Shown: positions 10,276-18,292 of the stretch, one piece after another
Layout: each line of letters opens with the position of its first letter
Position numbering within the stretch: position 1 is the first letter of the stretch
Assembly: GCF_963681195.1 (NCBI RefSeq)
Contig: NZ_OY808997.1
Span: forward strand, 124,001 to 188,000
Length of the DNA stretch: 64,000 nt
Origin: Vibrio sp. 16
Lineage (GTDB): Bacteria; Pseudomonadota; Gammaproteobacteria; Enterobacterales; Vibrionaceae
Direction: 5' to 3'
Position numbers and translations under genes: made by a program
The notes under the pieces: model-generated
The model's input: the letters and a program-made list of their open reading frames with translations, nothing else
Databases searched by the model: none
What the model was told of the DNA's origin: nothing

Positions 10276-11052
10276 CTAATACTTTTCGGGGACAAACGTT
10301 TGGTCTTCAATAGGCGCTCGAATATACCCTTCTTTGTTTAATTCAGGTAGTTCTACGGCAGGGTATTCTACTTCGTGATAATCAATTTGGCTCAAAAGGT
10401 GACTGATGCAGTTGAGGCGAGCGCGTTTTTTATCATCAGAAGGGACCACCCACCAAGGGCAATGCTTGGTATCGGTATAGGCGAACATTTTGTCTTTAGC
10501 CTCTGAGTATTCAGCCCAGCGGTTGCGTGACTCTAAGTCCATGGGGCTGAACTTCCAGCGCTTGATTGGGGTGTTGATGCGTCCTAAAAAGCGTTTTTCT
10601 TGCTCTTCATCGGATACGGAAAACCAATACTTGAGCAGAATAATCCCAGAACGCTGCAACATGCGTTCGAACTCAGGGCATGAGCGCAGGAACTCGTCGT
10701 ATTGATCATCACTGCAAAAGCCCATCACTTTCTCTACACCCGCGCGGTTGTACCAACTGCGGTCAAACAATACGATTTCTCCAGCGGCAGGTAAGTGTGC
10801 CACGTAACGTTGAAAGTACCATTGGGTTTTCTCTTTTTCGGTTGGAGTGGGCAGCGCGGCAATTCGACAAATACGTGGGTTGAGTTTTTCGGTGATGCGT
10901 TTAATGACACCGCCTTTACCGGCAGCGTCTCGTCCTTCGAAGATAACAACGACCTTCAGACCTTCTTGCTTAACCCACTCTTGTAGCTTGACCAGTTCGA
11001 CTTGAAGCTTCTCGAGTTCGTTCTCGTAAAACTTTTTATCCAGTTTCGCCAT
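10276..11052 (-). CDS. ppk2: Polyphosphate kinase 2 family protein
   Basis: This 258-residue P-loop kinase is of the PPK2 family, which uses polyphosphate to phosphorylate nucleotides. Walker A is EGRDAAGKGG (about 39-48). Walker B lies in VLFDRSWYNRAGVEKVMGF. The lid region is FLGRINTPIKRWKFSPMDL, and VVPSDDKKRARLNCI near the C-terminus is also family-typical. The length suits class I single-domain enzymes, which mainly make NTPs from NDPs, but the nucleotide preference cannot be read here. It converges on phoU and may share a transcript with cutC (67 nt gap). It places a second polyphosphate enzyme type beside ppk1-ppx. Confidence 0.9.
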   Translation of the reverse strand: MAKLDKKFYENELEKLQVELVKLQEWVKQEGLKVVVIFEGRDAAGKGGVIKRITEKLNPRICRIAALPTPTEKEKTQWYFQRYVAHLPAAGEIVLFDRSWYNRAGVEKVMGFCSDDQYDEFLRSCPEFERMLQRSGIILLKYWFSVSDEEQEKRFLGRINTPIKRWKFSPMDLESRNRWAEYSEAKDKMFAYTDTKHCPWWVVPSDDKKRARLNCISHLLSQIDYHEVEYPAVELPELNKEGYIRAPIEDQTFVPEKY

Positions 11053-11119
11053 CTGCTTCTCCCTACTGCGGCTGCTCTAACTATCAATATGTTAGCACTA
11101 GAGCCGAGTAAGATAAGAA

Positions 11120-11872
11120 TTACCGCTGAGAACTGAGAGCCTTTACGACCTTTTGAATTTTGTCTGCGCAGGTAACCGGAATGGTGAAGTCATCCACGTC
11201 ATTAGCACCCATCTTGGCTTTACTGTCGGCGTGCGCCATGTGACTGCGACGAGTCGACTTACCTGAAAGGTGAACCTCTCTCACGCCAGTCTTCGTAACG
11301 ATTTGAACCACGTTGCTATCGTTTAATCCGGCGCCTGCCATGATAGAGACACGCCCGTCGGCTAAGCGCACCATTTCTGCGAGCACATCAATGCCTTGTT
11401 CAACATTTTCCGAGAGTCCAGAGGTGAGTATACGTTCACAGCCTAGTGTTGCGATTTGCTCAATGGCTTCGCGGTAATTACTGCATTGATCAATGGCTCG
11501 ATGGAAGGTTGTTCCTAAGCCATACAGGTTGGCGCGGTCCATGATTTGTTGAGACAAAGCGATGTTGATTGTGCCGTCGGCATTCAACACACCAAACACG
11601 ATGCCTTGTAAGCCCGCTTCTGCCGCTGCTTCAATGTCGAGTAGCATGGCATCAATATCGTCTTGATCGTAAAGAAAATCCCCTTGGCGAGGACGAATCA
11701 TGGCATAGACCGGAACGGTGGAAATCTGCGCTGCTTTTTTCATAAAACCAAAGCTCGGCGTCAGTCCGCCTAAAGCAAGGGAGGAGCAGAGCTCTATTCG
11801 AGTTGCGCCACCTTGAATGGCTTGATTGAGGGATTCTAAGTTGTCGATACAGACTTCGATATGATGGTTCAT
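11120..11872 (-). CDS. cutC: CutC family protein (copper homeostasis)
   Basis: This 250-residue TIM-barrel protein begins [19 protein letters not shown], followed by [16 protein letters not shown], the CutC signature. [12 protein letters not shown] and [11 protein letters not shown] are also typical. CutC was linked to copper tolerance in E. coli, but its biochemical role is still uncertain. The length is the same as E. coli CutC (248). The gene lies on the minus strand upstream of the PPK2 gene and downstream of the yebG terminator. Confidence 0.92.
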   Translation of the reverse strand: MNHHIEVCIDNLESLNQAIQGGATRIELCSSLALGGLTPSFGFMKKAAQISTVPVYAMIRPRQGDFLYDQDDIDAMLLDIEAAAEAGLQGIVFGVLNADGTINIALSQQIMDRANLYGLGTTFHRAIDQCSNYREAIEQIATLGCERILTSGLSENVEQGIDVLAEMVRLADGRVSIMAGAGLNDSNVVQIVTKTGVREVHLSGKSTRRSHMAHADSKAKMGANDVDDFTIPVTCADKIQKVVKALSSQR

Positions 11873-11960
11873 CGGGATTCTCGATAGCAGGAAACTGTCT
11901 CAATCATAGCGCGAGGACTCATCAGGTATTAGGGTAAAGCTGAAGAATTTACTTTCCCTA

Positions 11961-11991
11961 AAACAAAAGCCCCAGCGTAGTGCTGAGGCTT
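11961..11991 (-). terminator. Rho-independent terminator of yebG
   Basis: On the minus strand AGCCTCAGC pairs with GCTGGGGCT (one mismatch) across a 5-nt loop. The stem is followed by TTTGTTTT. It starts about 20 nt after the yebG stop. Confidence 0.85.
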
Positions 11992-12011
11992 GAGTGCATT
12001 TTGGAGGTTGA

Positions 12012-12317
12012 TTAAGCGGCGTCTTCTTGCGGCTCGTCAGCAGTATTTTCGACTGCTTCAACTTTCTTTGCTTTCTTTGGAGCTGGCTTGCGCTTCGCTC
12101 CAAGTGCATATAGCACTTCTTCTTTGTTTTGAGCTAGGAACATCGCCAAGTCTTCTTGCTTGCCTTCGTCTTCTAGCAGGTCACTTTTACCCAGTAGCTC
12201 GAACAGCTCATCCGCCATATCAAGCATTTTGTCATATGCGTCAGCTTCCGCTTTAGAGGTAAAAGTCATTTTCTCTTCTCCATTGCGTTCTACCACGTAC
12301 TTGACGATTACAGCCAT
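12012..12317 (-). CDS. yebG: YebG family DNA damage-inducible protein
   Basis: This 101-residue protein matches E. coli YebG in the N-terminal half: MAVIVKYVVERNGEEKMTFT, then SKAEADAYDKMLDMAD. The lysine/alanine-rich then acidic tail differs from E. coli. YebG is an SOS-induced protein of unknown mechanism. I chose the ATG at 12317 over an upstream in-frame ATG (12335) because it matches the family start and has AGAGGA 6 nt upstream. A LexA-box-like sequence lies 37 nt upstream, supporting SOS control. Confidence 0.92.
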   Translation of the reverse strand: MAVIVKYVVERNGEEKMTFTSKAEADAYDKMLDMADELFELLGKSDLLEDEGKQEDLAMFLAQNKEEVLYALGAKRKPAPKKAKKVEAVENTADEPQEDAA

Positions 12318-12353
12318 GGTTGGTCCTCTAGTCAAAATTTATCAAAATCATTA

Positions 12354-12369
12354 CTGGCTTTTTATACAG
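12354..12369 (-). promoter_or_regulatory. LexA box upstream of yebG
   Basis: On the minus strand CTGTATAAAAAGCCAG matches the gammaproteobacterial LexA consensus CTG-N10-CAG, with 12 of 16 positions equal to the ideal CTGTATATATATACAG. It is 37 nt before the yebG start. Confidence 0.7.
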
Positions 12370-12441
12370 TTTTTGACCAATTAAGTCTAGATGATGCGGT
12401 GATTCTGAGATCCAAGTGGCTACTCTTTGTGCCCGCGCTGT

Positions 12442-13344
12442 CTAACTTGTTGAGTCTTTCCGCCACTGATAGCAAAACTCGATAAAGGTTTTCAGCAGTG
12501 GGCTTTGATACTTCTCTTTATGAACCAGCAACCAGTAGCGTCTTTTCATATCGAGAGGCAACTTGAGCTCAACAACGCGGCCATCTTGAATGGCGGGCTC
12601 AGCGGATAACCTCGACAAACAGCCCAACCCCAACCCTGCTGAAACACTATTAATCAATGCTTCGGTGGTATTGAGCTGAAAGGACTCATGCCAATGCTCA
12701 AGGCGAGGCGCTATCACGCGAAGGAAAAACTCTCTTGAGCCCGAGCCTGGCTCTCGGAGTATCCACTCGCTGCTTTCTAAGTCGCCCACGCGAACGTGAG
12801 TTTGTTTCACGAGCGGGGAATCTGGTGGGCAGATTACGCACATTTCATCTTCACTGAACTGCTGAGAGATTAATTGCGGATGCAAGGTCTTCCCTTCGAT
12901 TAACGCGAGATCGAGCTCATAGTCGACCAACTTTTCGCAGATCAACGCTGAGTTGGAGATAAACAAGCTTTGCGACCTGTGTTGTGTCTGTTGACGAAAA
13001 TCACTAAGCAGATAAGGCGCGACTTGGTTGCCTATGGTGTCACTGGCGCCAATTTTCAGCTCGCCCGACAAGGTTTGGTCGTTATCGAAGAGCTGTTCAA
13101 TATCTTGCGCTCGCTCAATAAGCTCATCAGCCAATGGCAGTAACTTCTGCCCCTCTTGATTGAGAATAAGACGGTTGTTTACCCGGTCAAATAGGGAGTG
13201 GCCGATCTGTTTCTCGAGCTCTGAGAGCGCCATACTGACGGCGGCTTTGGATAGAAACAGCGCTTCAGACGCGGAGGTGAGCGTCTCGTGCTGAGTAATC
13301 GTGATAAACACTTTGAGTTGTTTGAGCGAAATATTGGCTGCCAT
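12442..13344 (-). CDS. LysR-family transcriptional regulator
   Basis: This 300-residue protein has an N-terminal winged helix-turn-helix (about residues 5-65: LKQLKVFITITQHETLTSAS, then SEALFLSKAAVSMALSELEKQ). A LysR substrate-binding domain starts near 90 (LSGELKIGASDTIGN). The overall pattern resembles the YeiE/CbbR-like branch, but I cannot name the effector. It is divergent from a TehA/SLAC1-type transporter with 104 nt between the start codons. LysR proteins commonly control the divergent neighbour, so the transporter is the likely target. The 3' side abuts the yebG promoter; no clear terminator is seen between them. Confidence 0.9.
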   Translation of the reverse strand: MAANISLKQLKVFITITQHETLTSASEALFLSKAAVSMALSELEKQIGHSLFDRVNNRLILNQEGQKLLPLADELIERAQDIEQLFDNDQTLSGELKIGASDTIGNQVAPYLLSDFRQQTQHRSQSLFISNSALICEKLVDYELDLALIEGKTLHPQLISQQFSEDEMCVICPPDSPLVKQTHVRVGDLESSEWILREPGSGSREFFLRVIAPRLEHWHESFQLNTTEALINSVSAGLGLGCLSRLSAEPAIQDGRVVELKLPLDMKRRYWLLVHKEKYQSPLLKTFIEFCYQWRKDSTS

Positions 13345-13448
13345 AAGGTCGTTTAGTTTGGTTGAACGAGTGTTTTAAATAATTAGATGTTTTCGAACGT
13401 TTGGCAAGCGTAAACTGAACGCCTAAACAAAGAGTGTGTGAGGCAACA

Positions 13449-14426
13449 ATGATTAAAGCAGCAAAAGCAAAAGTGATGGGTGCGCCAACCCCAATGGCTG
13501 GCTTAGCGCTAGGGATTGCCAGTTTAGGTTGGTGTTGGGAAAACGCCGCGTCGTTTAATGGTTATGCGCAATGGACAGGAGCTACGCTAGCGAGTGTGTT
13601 GCTCATTGTGCTAGCCGTTAAATTTCTTTTTCACCGTCATTTGTTGCGTGAAGATTTAGCGCACCCTGTCGTGGGCAGTGTGGTGCCGACCTTCGCGATG
13701 GGCACCATGGTTGTGTCTAACTCTTTGGGGCACTTTCATCCGATGCTAGGAGATGGACTGTGGCTGGTGGCCGTTGGTTTACACGTTGTCTTTTTGGTGA
13801 GTTTTCTTTACCACCGCGCTAAGGACTTTGAGCTACACCATATGGTTCCGAGCTGGTTTGTACCACCGGTAGGCATTATCGTTGCCGATGTATCGTTTTC
13901 AGGTAACCCTGCACTGAGCGGTGTTGCTAATGGTGCCTTGATGTTTGGTATGTTGGCGTATGCGGTCATGCTACCCATGATGATTTATCGCTTTATGTTC
14001 AGTCAGGAAATTCCTGATGCGGCTAAACCGACAATGGCAATTCTTGCGGCGCCTGCTAGCTTATCATTGGCGGGCTACCTAACGGTGAGTAGCGAGCCTT
14101 CACCAGTGATCGTGGGCCTGCTGTTTGGTATTGCGGTATTAATGACTGCGATTATCTATCTGGCCTTCTTTAAACTACTGAGATTGCCATTTAGTCCTGG
14201 CTATGCGGCGTTTACCTTCCCAATGGTGATCGGCTCAACGGCGCTCTATAAACTTGCAGCATGGATGGAACACGTTGGCGTAGCGGCAGAGTATGTTTGC
14301 CAAGTTCACTGGCTTGCTGGGTTTGAACTGGTCATCGCGACCGCGGTGGTGAGCTACGTGGCACTGCGTTACTTGGCCTTTTATCGACCAGTCAGTCAGG
14401 CTTTGGGTTTGACTGCCCGCCCTTAG
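13449..14426 (+). CDS. TDT/TehA/SLAC1-type membrane transporter
   Basis: This 325-residue, strongly hydrophobic protein has about ten predicted membrane helices. Family cues are PTPMAGLALGIASLGW near the N-terminus, PVVGSVVPTFAMGTMVVSN, and HMVPSWFVPPVGIIVADV in the middle. The superfamily includes TehA tellurite-resistance channels, SLAC1 anion channels and fungal Mae1 malate or Ssu1 sulfite transporters. The substrate cannot be read. I prefer ATG 13449 to GTG 13434 because GTGAGG lies 5 nt before it. It is divergent from the LysR gene and followed by a terminator. Confidence 0.85.
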   Translation: MIKAAKAKVMGAPTPMAGLALGIASLGWCWENAASFNGYAQWTGATLASVLLIVLAVKFLFHRHLLREDLAHPVVGSVVPTFAMGTMVVSNSLGHFHPMLGDGLWLVAVGLHVVFLVSFLYHRAKDFELHHMVPSWFVPPVGIIVADVSFSGNPALSGVANGALMFGMLAYAVMLPMMIYRFMFSQEIPDAAKPTMAILAAPASLSLAGYLTVSSEPSPVIVGLLFGIAVLMTAIIYLAFFKLLRLPFSPGYAAFTFPMVIGSTALYKLAAWMEHVGVAAEYVCQVHWLAGFELVIATAVVSYVALRYLAFYRPVSQALGLTARP

Positions 14427-14450
14427 AATAGCTTTTGTAGGATCTGAGTT

Positions 14451-14485
14451 GCCGCTCAACTTGTTCAAGGGTTGAGCGGCTATTT
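14451..14485 (+). terminator. Terminator after the TehA/SLAC1-type gene
   Basis: GCCGCTCAAC (14451-14460) pairs perfectly with GTTGAGCGGC (14471-14480). The stem is followed by TATTTTG, a weak T-tract. It begins 25 nt after the stop codon. Confidence 0.75.
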
Positions 14486-14581
14486 TGATTCGAGCCAAAT
14501 CATACGCTTATAGTGCTCTGCTAACCGTCTTGCTTGTGCTAGTCTCAATCCTAATTAGGGCAAGATCAGCGTGAGTACATT

Positions 14582-17500
14582 TTGTTTACTGTTTACCATT
14601 CCAATCAAGTCGATGTTTTAAAGTCACTCCTCGTTGAGCTGGTAAGACTCAATCCACTAGAAAACCCTTTTGAAGCCGAGCAAATTCTGGTGCAAAGCCC
14701 GGGTATGTCGCAGTGGCTGAAGATGGAGCTTGCCAAAGAGTTTGGTGTTGCTGCCAACATTGAGTTTCCGCTGCCAGCGACCTTCATCTGGAACATGTTT
14801 ACTGAAGTGTTGCCTGACGTTCCCAAACGCAGTGCCTTTAATAAAGAAGCGATGACTTGGAAGTTGATGCGTATCTTGCCTGACATGCTGGCACAAGCGG
14901 AATTTGAACCGCTGCGCCGCTACTTGGACAAGGATCAAGACAGCAGCAAGCTCTATCAACTGTCCGAGAAAATTGCCGATATCTTTGATGGCTATTTGGT
15001 GTACAGACCGGAGTGGATCGCCAGTTGGGAAGCAGGTCAGCCTGTTCTAGAACTGGAAGAGGAGCACCCATGGCAGCCCATTTTGTGGCAAGCGCTGTAT
15101 GACCATACCATCGCGTTAGACCAATCACCTTACCATCGCGCCAATCTGTACGAGCATTTTATCGACACCTTGGAAAACTATAACGGTGACTTTTCACATC
15201 TGCCTAAGCGTCTGTTTGTCTTCGGTATTACTTCGCTTCCACCCCGTTATATGGATGCTTTGAAAGCGATTGGTGAGCACATTGACGTCCACCTTATGTT
15301 TACCAACCCGTGCCGTTATTACTGGGGGGAAGTGCGAGACAGAAAATACCTTGCGCGTTTGGCGGCGAAACATCGTAAACATCTGGTTTGGAAAGAGAAC
15401 CACTCTGAACTGGAAGGTGAGTCCGCACAGCTAAAAGGCGGGATTGACGATAACCTAGATGATGAGCTGCACACTGACGTTGTCGGCAACAGTTTGTTGG
15501 CGTCCATGGGCAAACTTGGCCGTGACAACATGTACTTACTATCGCAACTTGAATCGAACGAGATTGAAGCCTTTGTTGATGTTGAGCGAGATTCTCTGCT
15601 CCATCAACTGCAAGCCGACATTCTCAATCTAGAAGAGCATCAAGACGATGAGCAGCTTGAAACCAGCCAGCATAAGCAAGTCGTTATTGGTGGGGACAAC
15701 TCCGTATCTTTGCACGCTTGCCATAGCCCAATGCGCGAAGTAGAAGTGCTTCATGATCAGTTGCTAGGGATGTTTGATGCGGATCCAACGCTGAAACCAC
15801 GCGATATCATCGTGATGGTGGCAGACATCAATGCTTACAGTCCTGCGATTCAGGCGGTGTTTGGTAATGCGCCGGGTGAGCGCTTTATTCCTTACTCTAT
15901 TTCTGACCGAACCGCCGATCAAGAGAGCCCCATTCTCAACGCTTTCATGCAACTGGTGAACTTGCCCAACACACGTTGTCTTGCTTCTGAACTATTGGAG
16001 CTGTTAGAAACACCCGCTATTTTGGCTCGTTTTGGTTTGACGGAAGATGACTTCATTCAGGCTAAGCAGTGGGTCGAGGAGTCGGGGATTCGCTGGGGGC
16101 TAAATAGAGCCACAGGGCGCGAATTTGAGTTGCCAGACACTCAGCAAAATACGTGGCAGTTTGGCATCGAGCGTATGCTGCTTGGCTACGCAATGCCTGA
16201 ATCGGCGGGTTTGTTCAATGGGGCGAATGGCGCGCTTGCCCCCTATAACGAAGTGCAAGGAATGGGCGCTGAGTTGGCAGGGAAACTGGCGCACTTTATT
16301 CAGTGTATCGAGGCATACCGGGCCCAACTCAGCCTGACTCAGTCGATTGACGCGTGGCGGGAAACCTTAACGCATCTTCTCGATGATTTCTTCTCGGTAG
16401 AATTAGAAGGTGAAGTTGCATTAAAGTCTATTCGCGATACGTTATCGGCGTTAAAAGAACAATTAAGTGACGCCGCGTTTGAACAAGATCTAACCCCTTC
16501 GGTTATCACTCAGTATTTGCAAAACAAGCTTTCGGGGACCAGAGTGAGCCAGCGCTTCCTCGCGGGTCAAGTGAACTTCTGTACCTTGATGCCGATGCGC
16601 TCAATACCGTTTAGAACGGTCTGTTTGCTGGGCATGAATGACGGTGTGTATCCGCGTTCAATGCCACCTGAAGGTTTTGATTTGATGACAGGGCGAGCAA
16701 AGCCCGGCGATCGATCTCGCCGAGATGATGACCGCTATCTGTTCTTAGAAGCGATGCTCTCTGCGCAGCAGACGTTATACATCAGCTATGTGGGACGCTC
16801 GATTCAAGACAACACTGAGCGCGTCCCTTCGGTGCTGGTCTCAGAGTTGTTGGAGTATTGCCATCAAAACTACTGCTTAGAAGGCGATCAGGCACTGGCG
16901 TGCGATGAATCGGGTGATCGTTTGTTGGCTTCCTTAATCTCCCATCATTCGATGGTGCCGTTCAGCCCAACCGCATTTATTGGCACGCAGCCAAGCTATG
17001 CGAAAGAGTGGTTACCCGCGGCCAATCGGCAAGGGCAGCAAAGTGGTCTGTTTAATCGCCAGCTTGAAGATTATCTTCTGGATGCCACTTACCCACTGGA
17101 GCTGGATCTCGTTGAGTTGCAGCGTTTCTGGCGATTGCCTGTGCAATATTTCTTTAACCGCCGTCTAAAAGTGATGTTTGAGCCGCCATTACCTGTTATG
17201 GAAGATGATGAGCCATTCGTGCTTGGAGGGCTAGAGAGCTACCAAATTCGAGACAGCTTGCTAGCTGCGTTATTAGAGCCGCAACAAGATAGCCAAACCG
17301 TGATAGAGCAATTTATCGCTACCCAACGTGCGCAAGGCAAATTGCCCGTTGGCGCATTTGGCGATATCGAGTTTGAAACCAACCGTGTCCAAACCGAAGA
17401 GTTGGTCGAGAAGATTGGCTTCTTGTGCCAATCTGCCGCTGACGATCTTGAAGTCAAGCTTGAGTTTGATGTGTTAGGAGAGAACAAGCCCGTGCTGTTT

Positions 17501-18028
17501 ACTGGTTGGCTTACCCAGCTTTATCAGTCGGGGCTGATTCGTTTTCGCAGTGGTCAAATCCGCTCACAAGATTACCTGTCGGCATGGATTGATCACCTTG
17601 CTATGTCTGCAATGGGGCATGCCAAGCGAACGCATATGATCGGATACGATCGCAAAGAAGGCGTGGTGCATTTAGTTTACCCAGCAATGGAAGATGCACA
17701 GCAAGCGAAAGCTCTGCTGGCTGAGCTCATTGGCCTGTTCTACCAAGGGATGACCGAGCCTTTGTGCTATTTCCCGAAAACGGCATTGGCTTGTATTGAG
17801 GCTGGATTTAGTCGAGGGAATTGGGTGGACGATGAAGAAAAGTCACGCAAGAAAATGGCGGACGTCTTCAACGACAGTTATATGGCGACTGGTGAAGGCA
17901 ACAATGCATACATTTCCCGGATTTGGCCCGCTTGGAACGAAGAGTTGGCGACCAAAGCTCGAGACATATCAGTAAGGGTGATTCAAGCACCAAGGCTCAT
18001 GGTGAAATCAAATGATGAGTTGGAATAA
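14582..18028 (+). CDS. recC: Exodeoxyribonuclease V subunit gamma RecC
   Basis: This 1148-residue RecC subunit of RecBCD recognises Chi and splits the duplex during double-strand break repair. The N-terminus VYHSNQVDVLKSLL, then EQILVQSPGMSQWLKMELA and ANIEFPLPATFIWNMF closely match E. coli RecC. CTLMPMRSIPFRTVCLLGMN is the conserved vestigial helicase motif. The length agrees with E. coli (1122). The start is TTG at 14582, fixed by homology; no good ribosome site is visible, so low expression is expected. recB follows after 264 nt, with no ptrA between them. Confidence 0.96.
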   Translation: MFTVYHSNQVDVLKSLLVELVRLNPLENPFEAEQILVQSPGMSQWLKMELAKEFGVAANIEFPLPATFIWNMFTEVLPDVPKRSAFNKEAMTWKLMRILPDMLAQAEFEPLRRYLDKDQDSSKLYQLSEKIADIFDGYLVYRPEWIASWEAGQPVLELEEEHPWQPILWQALYDHTIALDQSPYHRANLYEHFIDTLENYNGDFSHLPKRLFVFGITSLPPRYMDALKAIGEHIDVHLMFTNPCRYYWGEVRDRKYLARLAAKHRKHLVWKENHSELEGESAQLKGGIDDNLDDELHTDVVGNSLLASMGKLGRDNMYLLSQLESNEIEAFVDVERDSLLHQLQADILNLEEHQDDEQLETSQHKQVVIGGDNSVSLHACHSPMREVEVLHDQLLGMFDADPTLKPRDIIVMVADINAYSPAIQAVFGNAPGERFIPYSISDRTADQESPILNAFMQLVNLPNTRCLASELLELLETPAILARFGLTEDDFIQAKQWVEESGIRWGLNRATGREFELPDTQQNTWQFGIERMLLGYAMPESAGLFNGANGALAPYNEVQGMGAELAGKLAHFIQCIEAYRAQLSLTQSIDAWRETLTHLLDDFFSVELEGEVALKSIRDTLSALKEQLSDAAFEQDLTPSVITQYLQNKLSGTRVSQRFLAGQVNFCTLMPMRSIPFRTVCLLGMNDGVYPRSMPPEGFDLMTGRAKPGDRSRRDDDRYLFLEAMLSAQQTLYISYVGRSIQDNTERVPSVLVSELLEYCHQNYCLEGDQALACDESGDRLLASLISHHSMVPFSPTAFIGTQPSYAKEWLPAANRQGQQSGLFNRQLEDYLLDATYPLELDLVELQRFWRLPVQYFFNRRLKVMFEPPLPVMEDDEPFVLGGLESYQIRDSLLAALLEPQQDSQTVIEQFIATQRAQGKLPVGAFGDIEFETNRVQTEELVEKIGFLCQSAADDLEVKLEFDVLGENKPVLFTGWLTQLYQSGLIRFRSGQIRSQDYLSAWIDHLAMSAMGHAKRTHMIGYDRKEGVVHLVYPAMEDAQQAKALLAELIGLFYQGMTEPLCYFPKTALACIEAGFSRGNWVDDEEKSRKKMADVFNDSYMATGEGNNAYISRIWPAWNEELATKARDISVRVIQAPRLMVKSNDELE

Positions 18029-18292
18029 GAAAGTAGGTGGCCGCCAGTAAATCATTATAGTGTAGGGCGTTCGCTGTACGGCCACAGGTCAGAGGGACCA
18101 TGATTCGGTTGGTCTCTTGCAGCACAGATGGCTGCTCAACACGTGGGGCGCATACTAACGGTTAGAATAATATTCTGCTGTGAGAGGGATCGCATAAAAC
18201 TCTCACTTTTAAAGGATATTTATTAATAAGTCGCATTTTTAAGCCGGGATCACAGTTGGTTGTCGGCTTTACATTCAAAGGGCAAATATTCT
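18029..18292. other. Gene-free gap between recC and recB
   Basis: This 264-nt interval holds no gene above 21 codons. It contains an inverted repeat GTGGCCG (18037-18043)/CGGCCAC (18079-18085), a bulged hairpin around 18091-18118 (AGAGGGACCA/TGGTCTCT), and a 13-nt palindrome AGAATAATATTCT (18164-18176). A 21-codon frame at 18100-18165 has AGAGGG 3 nt upstream. In E. coli ptrA occupies this position between recC and recB. Confidence 0.6.
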
